Shown: positions 13,963 to 15,400 of the stretch, piece after piece
Numbering within the stretch: the stretch's first letter is position 1
Layout of the letters: every line of letters starts with the position of its first letter
Program-made: the position numbers and the translations under genes
Notes under the pieces: generated by a model
What the model saw: the letters and a program-made list of their open reading frames with translations, nothing else
Databases searched by the model: none
What the model was told of the DNA's origin: nothing
Source of the DNA: Bacteroidota bacterium
Lineage (GTDB): Bacteria; Bacteroidota; Bacteroidia; UKL13-3
Direction of reading: 5' to 3'
DNA length: 15,400 bases
Assembly (NCBI GenBank): GCA_010027395.1
Contig: RGVD01000037.1
Span: forward strand, 1 to 15,400

Positions 13963-15400
13963 ATGATAAATATTACCTTACCAGACGGTTCCGTTCGTTC
14001 GTATGACCGGGGCACAACCGCCTTAGATGTGGCCAAATCAATCAGTGAAGGATTGGCCAGAAATGTATTGGCAGCCAAAGTAAACGGAAATGTGGTTGAT
14101 GCTACAAGGAGTTTAAACGAAGATTGTCAGCTTACTTTGCTTACATGGAATGATAAAGAAGCCAAGCAAACAATGTGGCACTCTTCAGCTCATTTAATGG
14201 CAGAGGCTATTGAGGCCTTGTATCCAAACACCAAATTTGGGATTGGTCCTGCTGTGGAAAATGGCTTTTATTACGATGTTGATTTCAACGGACAAAGTTT
14301 TAGTGCAGATGATTTAGCTAAAGTTGAAGCTAAAATGTCTGAACTAGCTAAGCAATCAAACGCCTTCAATCGCTCAGAAGTTTCCAAATCGGATGCATTA
14401 AATTACTTTACTGAAAAGGGAGATGAATACAAATTAGAGTTGATTGATGGATTGGAAGATGGTCAAATTACTTTTTACCAACAAGGTAATTTCACTGATT
14501 TATGCCGTGGTCCACATATACCAAATACAGGATTTATTAAGGCCATAAAATTAACGTCAGTGGCCGGTGCGTATTGGCGTGGAGATGAAAAAAATAAACA
14601 ATTAACCCGTATCTATGGCATAACATTTCCTAAAAAATCTGAATTGGATGAGTACTTGCTTATGCTTGAAGAAGCCAAAAAGAGAGATCATCGTAAACTA
14701 GGCAAGGAATTGGAGTTGTTTACATTCTCTGAAAAAGTGGGAATGGGATTGCCATTATGGTTACCTAAAGGTGCTGCACTTCGCGAAAAATTGGTTCAGT
14801 TTTTACAAAAGGCCCAAATGGCTGCCGGTTATTTGCCAGTTATTACGCCTCACATAGGACATAAAAATTTATATGTGACTTCTGGTCATTATGAAAAATA
14901 TGGAGCAGATTCATTCCAACCTATTCAAACACCTCGTGAAGGGGAGGAGTTTTTCTTAAAACCTATGAATTGCCCTCATCATTGTGAAATATATAAATCT
15001 TCGCCAAAATCGTATAAAGACCTTCCCGTGCGATATGCAGAATTTGGAACCGTTTATAGATATGAGCAAGCAGGTGAATTGCATGGTTTGACGCGTGTGC
15101 GTGGATTTACGCAAGATGATGCGCATTTGTTTTGCCGTCCAGATCAAGTAAAAGAAGAATTTTGTAAAGTAATAGACCTAGTTCTATACGTGTTTAAAGC
15201 ACTTGATTTTAAAGACTTTACTGCTCAAATATCTTTACGTGACCCTGCAAATAAAACCAAATATATTGGATCGGATGAAAATTGGGTTTTGGCTGAAAAT
15301 GCCATTATTGAATCTTCAGCTGAAAAGGGTTTAAATACAATAGTTGAACTTGGTGAGGCAGCATTTTATGGACCTAAACTTGATTTTATGGTGAGAGATG
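13963..15400 (+). CDS. thrS: Threonyl-tRNA synthetase, C-terminus beyond the window
   Basis: ThrRS charges tRNA-Thr. The 479 codons seen are about three quarters of the usual 640. The TGS domain covers residues 1-62 (INITLPDGS at 2-10). The editing domain has the zinc-like HxxxH pair His73/His77 in HSSAHLMAEA and CRGPH at 181-185, followed by SVAGAYWRGDEKNKQLTRIYG (199-219). In the catalytic core, KPMNCPHHCEIYK (333-345) holds the zinc ligand Cys337, motif 2 is RYAEFGTVYRYEQAG (357-371), and TRVRGFTQDDAHLF (377-390) has the second zinc ligand His388. The frame is open without interruption to the right edge. Start: ATG at 13963, directly after the promoter. In this phylum infC often follows, but that lies outside the window. 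Confidence 0.95.
   Translation, partial: MINITLPDGSVRSYDRGTTALDVAKSISEGLARNVLAAKVNGNVVDATRSLNEDCQLTLLTWNDKEAKQTMWHSSAHLMAEAIEALYPNTKFGIGPAVENGFYYDVDFNGQSFSADDLAKVEAKMSELAKQSNAFNRSEVSKSDALNYFTEKGDEYKLELIDGLEDGQITFYQQGNFTDLCRGPHIPNTGFIKAIKLTSVAGAYWRGDEKNKQLTRIYGITFPKKSELDEYLLMLEEAKKRDHRKLGKELELFTFSEKVGMGLPLWLPKGAALREKLVQFLQKAQMAAGYLPVITPHIGHKNLYVTSGHYEKYGADSFQPIQTPREGEEFFLKPMNCPHHCEIYKSSPKSYKDLPVRYAEFGTVYRYEQAGELHGLTRVRGFTQDDAHLFCRPDQVKEEFCKVIDLVLYVFKALDFKDFTAQISLRDPANKTKYIGSDENWVLAENAIIESSAEKGLNTIVELGEAAFYGPKLDFMVRD

Noticed and set aside
1..15400. CRISPR arrays, tRNA or rRNA genes, insertion sequences, phage or defence-island genes
   Set aside because: Reading both strands, I found no spaced direct repeats, RNA gene signatures, transposase or integrase motifs, or recognisable defence proteins.

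Overview
The window looks like a chromosomal segment of a low-GC member of the Bacteroidota. The evidence is a secreted protein with a type IX secretion (Por) sorting tail, promoters of the Bacteroidota type (TTTG-like -33, 17-19 bp spacer, TAnnTTTG-like -7), A-rich rather than Shine-Dalgarno leaders, and protein sequences of a Bacteroidota flavour throughout. I see no rRNA, tRNA, CRISPR array, insertion sequence, integrase or phage gene. No gene-free stretch exceeds 300 bases.

Layout. At 1-2.25 kb the minus strand carries the start of a secreted or lipid-anchored protein, cut by the window edge, and an orphan membrane histidine kinase of the 7TMR-DISM type. An arginase is divergent from the kinase (2.4-3.35 kb). 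From 3.47 to 5.81 kb runs a tight plus-strand cassette: GNAT acetyltransferase, broken OsmC-like gene, second GNAT acetyltransferase and SAM methyltransferase, with ATGA overlaps or a 9 bp gap. From 6.06 to 7.51 kb is a biotin carboxylase gene that is also broken. An unrecognised 56-residue membrane protein (7.70-7.87 kb) precedes a UvrD/PcrA helicase and a group III truncated globin, the latter two 4 bp apart. recN lies convergent to them on the minus strand (10.59-12.25 kb). Beyond it is a T9SS-exported protein with its own good promoter and a strong terminator. thrS starts at 13.96 kb and runs off the right edge.

How the genes relate. Most of the window is ordinary core metabolism and maintenance: arginine breakdown, acyl-CoA carboxylation, DNA repair (uvrD and recN) and threonyl-tRNA charging. 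The most notable signal is that two genes 3 kb apart, the OsmC-like gene and accC, each show the same kind of lesion. Each has lost roughly 30-40 bp internally with a frame change, while both flanks remain well conserved. I found no convincing evidence of an undescribed multi-gene system. The items most worth checking are this paired lesion, the orphan kinase, the small membrane protein and the exported protein.
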